From Afifellaceae bacterium (GTDB taxonomy: Bacteria > Pseudomonadota > Alphaproteobacteria > Rhizobiales > Afifellaceae): a DNA stretch of 64,000 nucleotides. Each line of letters starts with the position of its first letter. Within the stretch, counting starts at the first letter, position 1. The notes under the pieces are model-generated. The model made no database searches. It was not told the origin of the DNA and worked only from the letters and a program-made list of their open reading frames with translations. Positions 1 through 6,995 of this stretch are shown here, piece by piece. The stretch covers positions 186,001 through 250,000 of the forward strand of contig JANQRH010000016.1 of NCBI GenBank assembly GCA_028284625.1, read 5' to 3'. A program made the translations under genes and the position numbers.

Positions 1-216
1 TTCTTCCAGCCGTCGGATCGCGCCGGCCACGCCCAGTTCGATCTGGCGGCCTATATCGTTGCGCGGCTGGAGCGGGCCGGGCTCGGCCGCGTGCACAATG
101 TCGGTCAGTGCACCTACGCCGACGAAGCGCGCTTCTTCTCCTATCGCCGCACGACGCATCGCGGCGAGCCGGATTATGGCCGGCAGCTTTCCGCGATCCT
201 GCTGACGGGAGACTGA
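1..216 (+). CDS. pgeF: PgeF/YfiH laccase-domain protein, C-terminal part
   Basis: The last 71 codons of a gene that begins left of the window, open from base 1 to a TGA at 214-216. The translation carries the end of the multicopper-polyphenol-oxidase/DUF152 fold: FDLAAYIVARLERAGL, then HNVGQCTYAD, then FFSYRR and the terminal GRQLSAILL. In this family the protein is a cytoplasmic peptidoglycan editing factor or purine nucleoside phosphorylase. The M24 peptidase gene starts 2 bases after the stop, so the two are probably one transcript. Only the C-terminus is visible; the metal ligands upstream cannot be checked. Confidence 0.85.
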   Translation, partial: FFQPSDRAGHAQFDLAAYIVARLERAGLGRVHNVGQCTYADEARFFSYRRTTHRGEPDYGRQLSAILLTGD

Positions 217-218
217 GC

Positions 219-1370
219 GTGGCGTTGCACTTTGAGCGCGAGGAATTCGACGCCCGGCGCGCACGCGTCATGGCGGCGATGGCGGAGCGCAAGCTCGATG
301 CGCTTTTGATGTTCGCGCCGGAAAGCCATTACTGGCTCACCGGCTACGATACGTTCGGCTATTGCTTCTTCCAGTGCGTGGTGATGACGGGTGACGGCGA
401 ATTCACGCTGCTCACGCGCTCCGCCGATCTGCGTCAGGCGCGGCGCACGTCGTTGATAGAGAACATCGTCGTCTGGAACGATGAAGCGGGCGCCGGCCCG
501 GCCACGCAGCTCCGCGACATGCTGAACGATCTCGGACTTCTCGGTGCGCGTATCGGCGTGGAATACGACACACATGGCCTGACCGGCGCCAACGGCCGGG
601 CGCTCGACGAGGCGCTGAAGACGTTCGGCGCGATCGAAGATGCCTCCGATCTGGTGCCGGCGCTGCGGCTCGTGAAGAGCGCGGCTGAGCTCACCTACAT
701 CCGCCGCGCCGCGGAGCTCGCCGACGATGCGTTCGATGCCGGGCTGGCGCTGATCGGCGCCGGCGCCGACGAAGCCGCAATCCTCGCCGCGATGCAGGGC
801 GCGGTGCTTGCCGGCGGCGGCGACTATCCCGGCAACCCGTTCATCGTCGGATCGGGGCCTGACGCCCTCCTCTGCCGCACTCACACCGGCCGGCGCGCAC
901 TGGACGCCGAAGACCAGCTCACGCTGGAATTCGCCGGCGTCTATCGCCTCTATCACGCGGCGCTGATGCGCACGGTCGTCATCGGTACACCGAGCGAGCG
1001 CCATCACGAGCTCTACGCCGCATGCGCAGAGGCGCTCGCGGCTTGCGAGGACGTCATGCAGCCCGGCGGCACATTCGGCGACGTCTTCGACGCGCATGCG
1101 CGCGTCATGGAGGCGCACGGCCTGACGCGGCATCGCCTCAATGCCTGCGGCTACTCGCTCGGCGCCCGCTATGCCCCGTCATGGATGGACTGGCCGATGT
1201 TCTACCGCGACAATCCGATCGTGATCGCACCGGACATGGTGCTCTTCGCCCATATGATCCTGATGGATTCCGACGCCGGCGTCGCCATGTGCCTGGGCCG
1301 CACCTATCGCACCACCGATGGCGCGCCGGAGCCGCTGTCGCGCCACGGGATCGAAATGCTGGTGCGTTAG
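219..1370 (+). CDS. M24 family metallopeptidase (Xaa-Pro aminopeptidase-like)
   Basis: A 383-residue protein with the two-domain creatinase/prolidase layout: an N-terminal creatinase-like domain (about residues 1-135, including [18 protein letters not shown]) and a C-terminal pita-bread domain. Family members cleave X-Pro bonds or hydrolyse related C-N bonds with two metals, but the usual metal ligands are not plainly conserved here (a segment [17 protein letters not shown] stands where DxGxxxxGYxxDxxRT is expected), so peptidase activity is uncertain and a creatinase-like role is possible. The GTG at 219 was chosen because it follows the pgeF stop by 2 bases and begins a normal N-terminus; an upstream ATG at 108 would run through pgeF in another frame. 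prs follows 176 bases later. Confidence 0.8.
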   Translation: MALHFEREEFDARRARVMAAMAERKLDALLMFAPESHYWLTGYDTFGYCFFQCVVMTGDGEFTLLTRSADLRQARRTSLIENIVVWNDEAGAGPATQLRDMLNDLGLLGARIGVEYDTHGLTGANGRALDEALKTFGAIEDASDLVPALRLVKSAAELTYIRRAAELADDAFDAGLALIGAGADEAAILAAMQGAVLAGGGDYPGNPFIVGSGPDALLCRTHTGRRALDAEDQLTLEFAGVYRLYHAALMRTVVIGTPSERHHELYAACAEALAACEDVMQPGGTFGDVFDAHARVMEAHGLTRHRLNACGYSLGARYAPSWMDWPMFYRDNPIVIAPDMVLFAHMILMDSDAGVAMCLGRTYRTTDGAPEPLSRHGIEMLVR

Positions 1371-1546
1371 GGCCCGGCAGGGCGCGGGAGACCATCTGTT
1401 GCACTTTGGCGACGCGCACGGGGTGCGGCCGGATAGCCCGTCCGCCGCTGTTGTCGGCCCGTCACACGATTGCTACAAGGCCGGCGTCCCGCCCCATTTC
1501 AGGGCGTTTGTGTGGGCTGCAGCCGGCTTGGGGGCCGCCTGAAGAC

Positions 1547-2479
1547 ATGAAGATCGTCGCGGGGAACTCCAACCACACGCTCGCCCAGGCGATCGCCGAC
1601 TATCTTGAGACGCCATTGGCGCGATGCGCGGTGCGGCGCTTCGCCGACCAGGAAATCTACGTCGAGATCCAGGAGAACGTGCGCGGCGAGGACGTGTTCG
1701 TCGTGCAGTCGACGAGCTTCCCGGCCAACGACAACCTCATGGAGCTTCTGATCATCATCGATGCGCTGCGCCGTGCCTCGGCGCGCCGCATCACCGCCGT
1801 GCTCCCCTATTACGGCTATGCCCGTCAGGACCGGAAGTCCCTCGGCCGCACGCCGATCTCCGCCAAGCTCGTCGCCAACATGATCGTCACGGCCGGGACG
1901 GACCGGGCGTTGACGGTGGATCTGCATGCCGGGCAGATTCAGGGATTCTTCGACATCCCCACCGACCATCTGTTCGCCGCGCCGGTCTTCACGAGCGATA
2001 TTTCAGAGCGCTACGACAACAATCATCTGATGGTCGTCTCGCCCGATGTCGGCGGCGTGGTGCGCGCGCGCGCCATCGCCAAGCGCATCGACGCGCCGCT
2101 CGCCATTGTCGACAAGCGCCGCGAGCGGCCGGGCGAGTCAGAGGTGATGAACATTATCGGCGATGTGGAGGGGCGCGCCTGTCTCCTGGTCGACGATATC
2201 GTCGATTCCGGCGGCACGTTGTGCAACGCCGCGGAGGTGCTGCTTGAGCGCGGCGCGACCTCTGTCGCCGCCTACATCACCCACGGCGTCCTGTCGGGCG
2301 GTGCGGTGGCGCGCGTCACCGCCTCCAAGCTGAAGGAGCTGGTGATCACCGATTCCATCGAAGCAACCAGCGCCGTGAAGACCGCGCACAATATCCGCAT
2401 CGTCTCCATCGCGCGGCTGCTCGGCGAGGCGGTGAACCGCACGGCGCTGGAGAAATCGGTGTCGAGCCTGTTCGATTGA
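1547..2479 (+). CDS. prs: Ribose-phosphate pyrophosphokinase (PRPP synthetase)
   Basis: A cytoplasmic enzyme of 310 residues, the usual length, that makes PRPP from ribose 5-phosphate and ATP for nucleotide, histidine and NAD synthesis. Visible signatures are the N-terminal MKIVAGNSN, the flexible-loop region [11 protein letters not shown], the [18 protein letters not shown] motif that binds Mg-ATP and ribose phosphate, and the PRPP loop [12 protein letters not shown]. The ATG at 1547 begins the family N-terminus; the frame stays open upstream but that stretch is low-complexity shadow of the M24 gene. prs is usually close to rplY, pth and ychF in Rhizobiales; here a toxin-antitoxin pair and chrA lie between prs and rplY. 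Confidence 0.97.
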   Translation: MKIVAGNSNHTLAQAIADYLETPLARCAVRRFADQEIYVEIQENVRGEDVFVVQSTSFPANDNLMELLIIIDALRRASARRITAVLPYYGYARQDRKSLGRTPISAKLVANMIVTAGTDRALTVDLHAGQIQGFFDIPTDHLFAAPVFTSDISERYDNNHLMVVSPDVGGVVRARAIAKRIDAPLAIVDKRRERPGESEVMNIIGDVEGRACLLVDDIVDSGGTLCNAAEVLLERGATSVAAYITHGVLSGGAVARVTASKLKELVITDSIEATSAVKTAHNIRIVSIARLLGEAVNRTALEKSVSSLFD

Positions 2480-2510
2480 GGGTCGGCGTTGACATCGCCT
2501 TGCCTTTCTC

Positions 2511-2546
2511 GATATCATTGATATCATCAATACTGTAGTGATATCA
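2511..2546. promoter_or_regulatory. Three GATATCA repeats before toxin-antitoxin pair 1
   Basis: The heptamer GATATCA occurs at 2511-2517, 2520-2526 and 2540-2546, the last one touching the antitoxin start codon at 2547. GATATC is itself palindromic, so the sites read the same on both strands. The block is AT-rich against a GC-rich background. Antitoxins with a ribbon-helix-helix fold usually bind such short repeated palindromes to repress their own operon; that this is the operator is inference. Confidence 0.55.
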
Positions 2547-2786
2547 ATGGCGGCGATCACAATCCGGAACCTGTCAGACGAGACGCATCGGGCGCTGCGC
2601 GTCCGCGCTGCCCGGCATGGACGCAGCACTGAAGCGGAGGTGCGCGCGATCCTCGACGACGCCGCGCGACCGGACGGGCGGGTAAAGATCGGCTCCGCAC
2701 TGGTGAAGGCGTTCCAGTCGGCCGGCGGGGCTGACCTCAAGATCACGCGCGACCGGTCCCCGGCTGAGCCGCCGCATTTTGAATGA
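2547..2786 (+). CDS. FitA/VapB-type ribbon-helix-helix antitoxin
   Basis: A 79-residue protein beginning MAAITIRNLSDETHRALRVR, a classic FitA/ParD-like ribbon-helix-helix N-terminus, with the RSTEAEVRAIL helix behind it. It should dimerise, bind DNA through the N-terminal beta strand and neutralise the PIN toxin through its C-terminal tail (ending PPHFE). The ATG at 2547 was preferred; a GTG at 2538 in the same frame would add three residues and lies inside the repeats. The gene overlaps the toxin gene by 4 bases (ATGA type), so the two are translationally coupled. Confidence 0.85.
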   Translation: MAAITIRNLSDETHRALRVRAARHGRSTEAEVRAILDDAARPDGRVKIGSALVKAFQSAGGADLKITRDRSPAEPPHFE

Positions 2787-3211
2787 TCCTGCTGGACACG
2801 AATGTCGTTTCGGAGACCATGCGCAAGACGCCGGAGCCGGCAGTCGTTGCATGGTTGGACATCCAATCTGCGGAGACGCTGTTCCTCACCACGATAAGCC
2901 TCGCGGAGCTGCTTTTCGGGATAGCGGCGCTGCCGTCTGGCCGCAGAAAGGCCGCGCTTGAGAGGGCGATGGTCGAGAACATTGCTCCCCTTTTCAGCGA
3001 TCGGTTGCTTTCCTTCGACGTTGCCGCAGCCCAGGCTTATGCGGAGATCATGAGCAAGGCGCGACGCGCCGGCCGTGCCATCGGTGTGGCCGACGGGCAA
3101 ATTGCCGCGATCGCCGCCACTCATCGCCTCACGATCGCGACGCGGGATGCGGCGCCGTTTGAAGCTGCCGGCATTCCAGTCGTTGACCCCTGGGTCGCGG
3201 TCGGCGGCTAG
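2783..3211 (+). CDS. vapC: PIN-domain ribonuclease toxin (VapC/FitB family)
   Basis: A 142-residue PIN-domain protein. The acidic residues that hold Mg in PIN nucleases are visible: D5 in MILLDTNVVSE, E42 in LAELLFG, D104 in GVADGQIAAIA and D122 in TIATRDA. Family members cleave tRNA or other structured RNA when the antitoxin is degraded. Length and motifs match the FitB/VapC subgroup. The gene ends in a 4-base convergent overlap with chrA. The active site looks complete, so the module is probably functional. Confidence 0.9.
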   Translation: MILLDTNVVSETMRKTPEPAVVAWLDIQSAETLFLTTISLAELLFGIAALPSGRRKAALERAMVENIAPLFSDRLLSFDVAAAQAYAEIMSKARRAGRAIGVADGQIAAIAATHRLTIATRDAAPFEAAGIPVVDPWVAVGG

Positions 3212-4428
3212 TTGCTGATTCCGAGCACCGCGCTTGCCGCGACCATCAAAGCCACGACGGCCAGGGCCGGCGTCCTCCACACCGTCAAGAGAATGAAACC
3301 AACCAGCGCCAGCGCGAAGTCGTGCGGGTCGATGACGGCGCTCACCCACACCGGGTCGTAGAGCGCCGCCCCGAGCACGCCGACCACGGCGGCATTGGTG
3401 CCGCGCATCGCTGCCTGCGCCTGCGGCTGCGCGCGTAAGAGGCTCCAGAACGGCAGCGCGCCGGCGACGAGCAGAAGGCCCGGCAGGAAGATCGCCACCA
3501 GCGCGATGGCGGCTCCGACGAGGCCGCCCGGCTCCGGCCCCATCGACGCGCCGAGATAGGCGCTGAAGGTGAAGAGCGGCCCCGGCACGGCTTGAGCGGC
3601 GCCGTAGCCTGCGAGGAAATCGCTTTCGCTGACCCAGCCGGGCGGAACGACGCCCGCCTCCAGAAGCGGCAGCACGACATGGCCGCCGCCGAAGACCAAC
3701 GCGCCGGCGCGGTAGAACGTGTCGAAGAGCGCCAGGCCTTGCGCGCTCAGTGCCGCAGACACGATCGGCGTGCCGACCAAGAGAAGCGCGAACGCCGCGA
3801 GCATCGTCATTCCGGCCGCGCGGGATACGGGCACAGTGAGCGTCGTGGCGCTCGTCGTGCTTTCGCCGCGGCAAAGCCAAAGCCCGAGCAGGCCGCCGAA
3901 GATGATGGCCGTGATCTGCCCGACGCCACCGCCAATAAAGGTCACCACCAGCACCGCGGCGACCGCGATCGACGCGCGTGTCCGATCGGGGCAGAGATTG
4001 TGGGCCATCCCCCAGACCGCCTGCGCGACAATGGCGACGGCGACGAGCTTCAGCCCGTCGATAGCGCCGATTGCCAGCGGATGGGTCAGCGACGCCTGCA
4101 TCTCGGCGAATAAAATGAGGAGGAGCGCCGACGGCAGTGTGAAAGCGCACCACGCGGCCGCGGCGCCAAGCATGCCGCCGCGCATCAGGCCGAGCGCGAA
4201 GCCGACCTGGCTGCTCGCCGGACCCGGCAGGAACTGGCAGAGCGCCACGAGATCGGCGTAACCCGCTTCGTCGATCCAGCGCCGGCGCACGACGAACTCC
4301 TCACGGAAATAACCGATATGCGCGATCGGTCCGCCGAAGGATGTCAATCCGAGTTTGAGGAAGGCGGCGAGAACCTCGCCGGGCGTGCCGGGCGCCTTAT
4401 GCGCCTGTCTTTCGCTCTCAGCCGTCAT
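3208..4428 (-). CDS. chrA: Chromate transporter ChrA (two-domain)
   Basis: A 406-residue inner-membrane protein of the long-chain CHR family, made of two homologous halves. The first half begins after about 20 residues with LKLGLTSFGGPIAHIGYF and contains the CQFLPGPASSQV motif; the second half repeats the pattern with AGALVFGGGHVVLP and AAQAVPGPLFTFSAYLG. Around ten hydrophobic segments are visible. Family members export chromate, probably in exchange for sulfate or by proton motive force. It is transcribed against the toxin gene and away from rplY. No regulator (chrB) is adjacent, so a constitutive or host-controlled role is possible. Confidence 0.92.
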   Translation of the reverse strand: MTAESERQAHKAPGTPGEVLAAFLKLGLTSFGGPIAHIGYFREEFVVRRRWIDEAGYADLVALCQFLPGPASSQVGFALGLMRGGMLGAAAAWCAFTLPSALLLILFAEMQASLTHPLAIGAIDGLKLVAVAIVAQAVWGMAHNLCPDRTRASIAVAAVLVVTFIGGGVGQITAIIFGGLLGLWLCRGESTTSATTLTVPVSRAAGMTMLAAFALLLVGTPIVSAALSAQGLALFDTFYRAGALVFGGGHVVLPLLEAGVVPPGWVSESDFLAGYGAAQAVPGPLFTFSAYLGASMGPEPGGLVGAAIALVAIFLPGLLLVAGALPFWSLLRAQPQAQAAMRGTNAAVVGVLGAALYDPVWVSAVIDPHDFALALVGFILLTVWRTPALAVVALMVAASAVLGISN

Positions 4429-4659
4429 CGCCCCTTACCCGTGAGACGCCTGCCCGCGCCCACATTGTGTGCCTCTGCCGCGGCGGGCGTCGGCTGGTCA
4501 ATGCGGCCTTTCGGCGGGCGGTCGATTGCCGTCGCAGAAGCACCCCAATGTGACAGCTGGACGACGCTTACGACAGGCGGTCGGCCGGTTTGCGTTTTGC
4601 CCCCGCCTCCCCTATAAGCCGGCGCACGCGCTGACACCCTTGGAGGCGGCGCGAGGCTT

Positions 4660-4679
4660 GGCCGCTTACGCGGCCTTTT
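4660..4679 (+). terminator. Hairpin plus T-run in the rplY leader (possible attenuator)
   Basis: GGCCGC at 4660-4665, a four-base loop TTAC, GCGGCC at 4670-4675, then TTTTC. This is an intrinsic-terminator shape, but it sits 23 bases upstream of the rplY start codon and downstream of where its promoter should lie. It cannot serve chrA, which is transcribed away on the other strand. It may be a transcription attenuator or a leader structure controlling bL25. The stem is short (6 bp) though all G-C. Confidence 0.5.
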
Positions 4680-4702
4680 CGCTTTCATATCAGGAGTGCC
4701 CC

Positions 4703-5395
4703 ATGGCTCAGACAGACGTTCTGAAGGCCGAGGTGCGCGACCGGGTCGGCAAGGGGGCCGCCCGTGCAGTGCGCCGCCAGGATCGAATCCCGGCCGTCAT
4801 CTACGGCGACAAGAAGCCGCCGATCCCAATCGTTTTGCCACAACGCGACGTCACGCAGCGGCTGCATGCCGGTGGTTTCCTGACGCGCTTGATGAACATT
4901 GAGGTCAACGGCGAGCAGATCCGGGTGATCCCCAAGGATTACCAGCTCCATCCGGTCCGCGACTTCATTTTGCACGTGGACTTCCTGCGCGTGGGCGAAG
5001 GTGCACAGCTGACGCTGGAAGTGCCGGTGCGCTTTGAGAACCATCCGGAATCGCCCGGGCTCAAGCGCGGCGGCGTGCTCAACGTCGTACGGCATGCGAT
5101 TGAGCTTGTGGTGCCCGCCGACGCCATTCCCGAAGCGATCGAGGTTGATCTGACGGGATTGGATATCGGCGACTCCGTGCACATCTCCGCCGTGACCCTT
5201 CCCGACGGCGTCACGCCGACGATTACCGACCGCGACTTCACCATCGCGACGATCGCCGGTGCGGCGGCCATGCTGCCTGAGGAAGACGAGGAAGCTGCCG
5301 AAGGCGAGGAGGCCGAAGGCGAAGCTGCCGAGGGCGCCGAAGGCGAGGCCGCAGAAGAGAAGGGCGAAGACGAGAGCAAGGGCGAGGAAAGCTAG
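4703..5395 (+). CDS. rplY: Ribosomal protein bL25 (CTC/TL5 form)
   Basis: A 230-residue protein of the long bL25/CTC type. The N-terminal 5S rRNA-binding domain (about 1-95) begins [21 protein letters not shown] and includes RIPAVIYG; the C-terminal beta domain (about 96-190) includes [20 protein letters not shown]. The last 40 or so residues are almost entirely Glu, Ala and Gly, an acidic disordered tail common in Alphaproteobacteria. It binds 5S rRNA in the large subunit and is linked to stress responses in some species. A CAGGAG ribosome-binding site lies at 4691-4696. Followed after two long hairpins by pth, the usual neighbour. Confidence 0.96.
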   Translation: MAQTDVLKAEVRDRVGKGAARAVRRQDRIPAVIYGDKKPPIPIVLPQRDVTQRLHAGGFLTRLMNIEVNGEQIRVIPKDYQLHPVRDFILHVDFLRVGEGAQLTLEVPVRFENHPESPGLKRGGVLNVVRHAIELVVPADAIPEAIEVDLTGLDIGDSVHISAVTLPDGVTPTITDRDFTIATIAGAAAMLPEEDEEAAEGEEAEGEAAEGAEGEAAEEKGEDESKGEES

Positions 5396-5403
5396 GCCCC
5401 TCT

Positions 5404-5477
5404 CGTGTGGCGGTTTGAAGTTCCTACCGTTGTAGCGGCGCGTTCCTCGTAGGAACTTCAAACCCAAGAACCACACG
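5404..5477. repeat. Long inverted repeat 1 between rplY and pth
   Basis: A 16-base arm GGTTTGAAGTTCCTAC at 5412-5427 is matched perfectly by its reverse complement at 5449-5464, with a 21-base loop. An outer 7-base arm CGTGTGG at 5404-5410 pairs with CCACACG at 5471-5477, leaving five unpaired bases on the right. It starts 8 bases after the rplY stop. The stem is not followed by a strong T-run, so it may be an inserted palindromic element or an mRNA-stabilising hairpin rather than a simple terminator. Confidence 0.8.
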
Positions 5478-5491
5478 AATCAAATTCTTAC

Positions 5492-5566
5492 CTAGTGTCC
5501 TTATCGAATCTGAAGTTCGTTCGGATCCAGCTGCAAATCATGCGAACTTCAGATTCGGGACACTAG
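5492..5566. repeat. Long inverted repeat 2 between rplY and pth
   Basis: The termini CTAGTGTCC (5492-5500) and GGACACTAG (5558-5566) are exact reverse complements, and inside them CGAATCTGAAGTTCG (5505-5519) pairs perfectly with 5543-5557. Four bases, TTAT, are extra on the left arm. The whole 75-base unit can fold into one long hairpin or cruciform. It shares the core GAAGTTC with the first hairpin, 15 bases away. The boundary-to-boundary symmetry suggests a mobile palindromic intergenic element. It ends 14 bases before the pth start codon, so it may also touch pth translation. Confidence 0.8.
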
Positions 5567-5580
5567 GGGAGGACCGTCGC

Positions 5581-6276
5581 ATGCTCCTCATCGCGGGCCT
5601 GGGCAATCCCGGCCGGCGCTATGCCGGTCACCGGCACAATATCGGCTTCATGGCGGCGGATGCCATTCACCGCCGCCATCGCTTCTCGCCATGGCGCGCC
5701 CGGTTCCAGGGCGAGACGTCCGACGGCATGTTGGACGGCGAGAAGGCGCTTCTCCTAAAGCCCGCCACTTACATGAACGAATCCGGCCGTTCGGTCGGCG
5801 AGGCGATGCGCTACTTCAAGCTGGCGCCGGCCGACGTCCTGGTCATCTACGACGAGCTCGACCTGCCGCCGGGCAAAGCGCGGGTGAAGACCGGCGGCAG
5901 CTCGGCCAGTCATCGCGGAATCCGTTCAATCGAGGCGCATATCGGCAAGGGCTTTCGGCGACTGCGGCTGGGGATCGGGCATCCCGGCCGCCGCGATTTG
6001 GTGAACCGCTACGTGCTGCACGACTTCGCCAAGGCGGATTCCGAATGGCTGGAGCCGCTGCTGGAGGCTGTGGCGGAACATGTGCCGCTCTTGGCGAGCG
6101 GCGAAGAGTCCTCCTTCATGAACCGGGTGCATCTGGCAACCGCCGATGACGACGACGCCAGCGACGCGGCCGACACGCGGCCGGCGGCCAAGCCGGCTGC
6201 TCCGGCGGAGCACAAAGAGCGCAGCATTGGCGGCGCTTTCGCCGGGCTCAAGCGGCTTCTCGGGCAAAAATCCTGA
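5581..6276 (+). CDS. pth: Peptidyl-tRNA hydrolase
   Basis: A 231-residue cytoplasmic enzyme that releases peptides from prematurely dropped peptidyl-tRNA. The family landmarks are [20 protein letters not shown] with the catalytic His (in HRHNIGF), [10 protein letters not shown] with the substrate-binding Asn, and [11 protein letters not shown] with the catalytic Asp. The loop that normally reads GGHNGLRS is here SASHRGIRS, so the His is kept but the Asn (E. coli N114) is Arg. The C-terminal 40 residues are an Ala/Asp-rich linker ending in a basic tail, as in other Rhizobiales. An AGGGGAGGA ribosome-binding site precedes the ATG. Gene order rplY-pth-ychF is conserved apart from the TA insertion. 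Confidence 0.95.
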   Translation: MLLIAGLGNPGRRYAGHRHNIGFMAADAIHRRHRFSPWRARFQGETSDGMLDGEKALLLKPATYMNESGRSVGEAMRYFKLAPADVLVIYDELDLPPGKARVKTGGSSASHRGIRSIEAHIGKGFRRLRLGIGHPGRRDLVNRYVLHDFAKADSEWLEPLLEAVAEHVPLLASGEESSFMNRVHLATADDDDASDAADTRPAAKPAAPAEHKERSIGGAFAGLKRLLGQKS

Positions 6277-6317
6277 GCGATTTGCGTTGCTTGCAGCGTT
6301 AAGGTAGAATTTTTGCC

Positions 6318-6581
6318 ATGGCTTCTACCTCACAGCTCAACATCAAGAACCCCGAGACTCGGCGGCTCGCTGACGAACTCTCCAGTCTGACCGGCGAGAG
6401 CGTGACGGAGGCGGTGACGCAGGCGCTCCGCGAACGGCTTGAGCGCAAGACCAAAGCGCAGAACAAGGAGGGGGTCGCAGAGAAGCTTATGGAGATCGGG
6501 CGGCGTTGGGGTCGCGAGCCGGAGCTTGATCCGCGTGATCCGGACGACATCCTTTACGACGAGCACGGGCTGCTGAAGTGA
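6318..6581 (+). CDS. vapB: VapB-type antitoxin (PSK transcription factor family)
   Basis: An 87-residue protein beginning MASTSQLNIKNPETRRLADE with the pattern LTGESVTEAVTQALRERL, typical of the PF07704 (Psk/Rv0623-like) VapB antitoxins: an N-terminal DNA-binding strand and helices, then a C-terminal toxin-binding tail with the motif DPRDPDDILYDEHGLLK. It should repress its own operon and block the PIN toxin. The stop codon overlaps the toxin GTG start (GTGA), so expression is coupled. It is not related in sequence to the antitoxin at 2547. Confidence 0.92.
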   Translation: MASTSQLNIKNPETRRLADELSSLTGESVTEAVTQALRERLERKTKAQNKEGVAEKLMEIGRRWGREPELDPRDPDDILYDEHGLLK

Positions 6582-6973
6582 CAGTGGTTGATAGCTCGGC
6601 CTTCGTGGCCGTGCTCAGGTCAGAGCCGGACGCGGATCGCTTCGCGGAAGCCCTGGAACAGACGGGGCCTCTGTTCATGTCGGCGGGCACGTTGATCGAG
6701 ATCGGCACGGTGGTGCTGCACAAGCGTGGGACTGAGAAGATCGCCGACATGTTCGAGCTCATGACCACAGCGCAGATCGAGATCGTGCCGGTGTCGGAGG
6801 CGCAGGCGCGTGTCGCCATCGACGCCTATGGCCGCTTCGGCAAGTGCACGCATCATCCCGCGCAGCTGAATTACGGCGATTGCTTCTCCTACGCATTGGC
6901 CAAGACATCCGACCTGCCTCTGCTTTACAAAGGCGACGATTTCGCCAAGACGGACATCCGCTCCGCCCTCTGA
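6578..6973 (+). CDS. vapC: PIN-domain ribonuclease toxin VapC
   Basis: A 131-residue PIN-domain toxin starting at a GTG that overlaps the antitoxin stop. The acidic metal-binding residues are in place: D5 in MTVVDSSAF, E41 in TLIEIGTVV, D101 in NYGDCFSYALAK and D120/D121 in LYKGDDF. The sequence is of the Rv0301/MT-type VapC group that pairs with Psk-type VapB. It should cleave RNA, commonly initiator tRNA or other tRNAs. The pair lies between pth and ychF, two translation genes that are normally neighbours. Active site looks intact. Confidence 0.92.
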   Translation: MTVVDSSAFVAVLRSEPDADRFAEALEQTGPLFMSAGTLIEIGTVVLHKRGTEKIADMFELMTTAQIEIVPVSEAQARVAIDAYGRFGKCTHHPAQLNYGDCFSYALAKTSDLPLLYKGDDFAKTDIRSAL

Positions 6974-6995
6974 CTCATCCAAGAAAGACGCGTTC

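Noticed and set aside
108-218. Possible upstream start of the M24 peptidase gene
   Set aside because: It would run through pgeF in a different frame; the GTG at 219 gives the expected N-terminus directly after the pgeF stop.
174-1133. A long open frame on the minus strand across the M24 gene
   Set aside because: It lies opposite a gene with clear family similarity, has no recognisable domain, and its composition is what a high-GC gene gives in the opposite frame.
2138-4153. A 671-codon frame on the minus strand across prs, toxin-antitoxin pair 1 and chrA
   Set aside because: It crosses four genes that have convincing products, shows no family of its own, and results from the scarcity of stop codons in GC-rich DNA.
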